15,627 bases of DNA, taken from contig JAPLUH010000425.1 in NCBI GenBank assembly GCA_026397675.1, forward strand, positions 1-15,627, in the 5' to 3' direction. Of the stretch, positions 15,591 through 15,627 are shown piece by piece. The stretch is from Verrucomicrobiota bacterium (lineage in GTDB: Bacteria; Verrucomicrobiota; Verrucomicrobiia; Limisphaerales; UBA9464). Numbering within the stretch: the first letter of the stretch is position 1; the number at the start of each line of letters is the position of its first letter. Position numbers and translations under genes: made by a program. The notes beneath the pieces are model-generated. The model ran no database searches and had not been told where the DNA came from. It saw only the letters and a program-made list of their open reading frames with translations.

Positions 15591-15627
15591 GGCGGTTTCT
15601 CTAATCATTTACAAATGTGAATTAACA

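Overview
The window looks like a chromosomal segment of a Verrucomicrobiota bacterium, probably of the Pedosphaera/Limisphaerales type. No marker gene is present, so this rests on family content: two H-X9-DG type pseudopilin-like proteins with an alanine before [20 protein letters not shown], a membrane-anchored PQQ-like propeller protein carrying the RIRGVTGDL segment, a sugar dehydrogenase/diheme cytochrome fusion ending in a DxDxDG loop and a C-terminal beta domain, and a run of large secreted proteins. Most genes lack an obvious Shine-Dalgarno sequence. There are no RNA genes, insertion sequences or CRISPR arrays.

Region A (1-8177, all minus strand) is a tight run of four genes for exported proteins, separated by only 19, 21 and 35 bases. 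In transcription order they are: a 636-residue protein with a shared N-terminal beta domain, a coiled coil and a seven-bladed kelch propeller; a 598-residue protein of unknown function with an HxxHxxH motif; a 532-residue fibre-like protein that joins the same N-terminal domain to YadA-like head rungs and a phage tail-collar tip; and a very large secreted protein of which the first 931 residues are visible. That last gene fills positions 1-2795 and runs off the left edge. A TTGACA/TACAAA promoter lies just before the first gene. This is the best candidate in the window for an undescribed system: a secreted surface or adhesion apparatus built from propeller, fibre and giant-protein parts.

Region B (8178-10149, minus strand) holds a pseudopilin-like gene followed by a D-tagatose/D-psicose 3-epimerase-like TIM-barrel gene with all metal-site residues, closed by a strong intrinsic terminator. 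A perfect GTTAACGTTAAC palindrome lies in front of the epimerase gene.

Region C (10150-11978, plus strand) is a membrane-anchored PQQ-like beta-propeller gene broken by a frameshift, apparently with loss of one loop. It reads as two overlapping fragments.

Region D (12032-15562, minus strand) is a two-gene unit: a soluble glucose/sorbosone-dehydrogenase-type propeller fused to a diheme cytochrome domain, followed by a second pseudopilin-like gene and a candidate terminator between the convergent genes. By eye, base composition is AT-richer in the left secreted-protein genes than in the right half.
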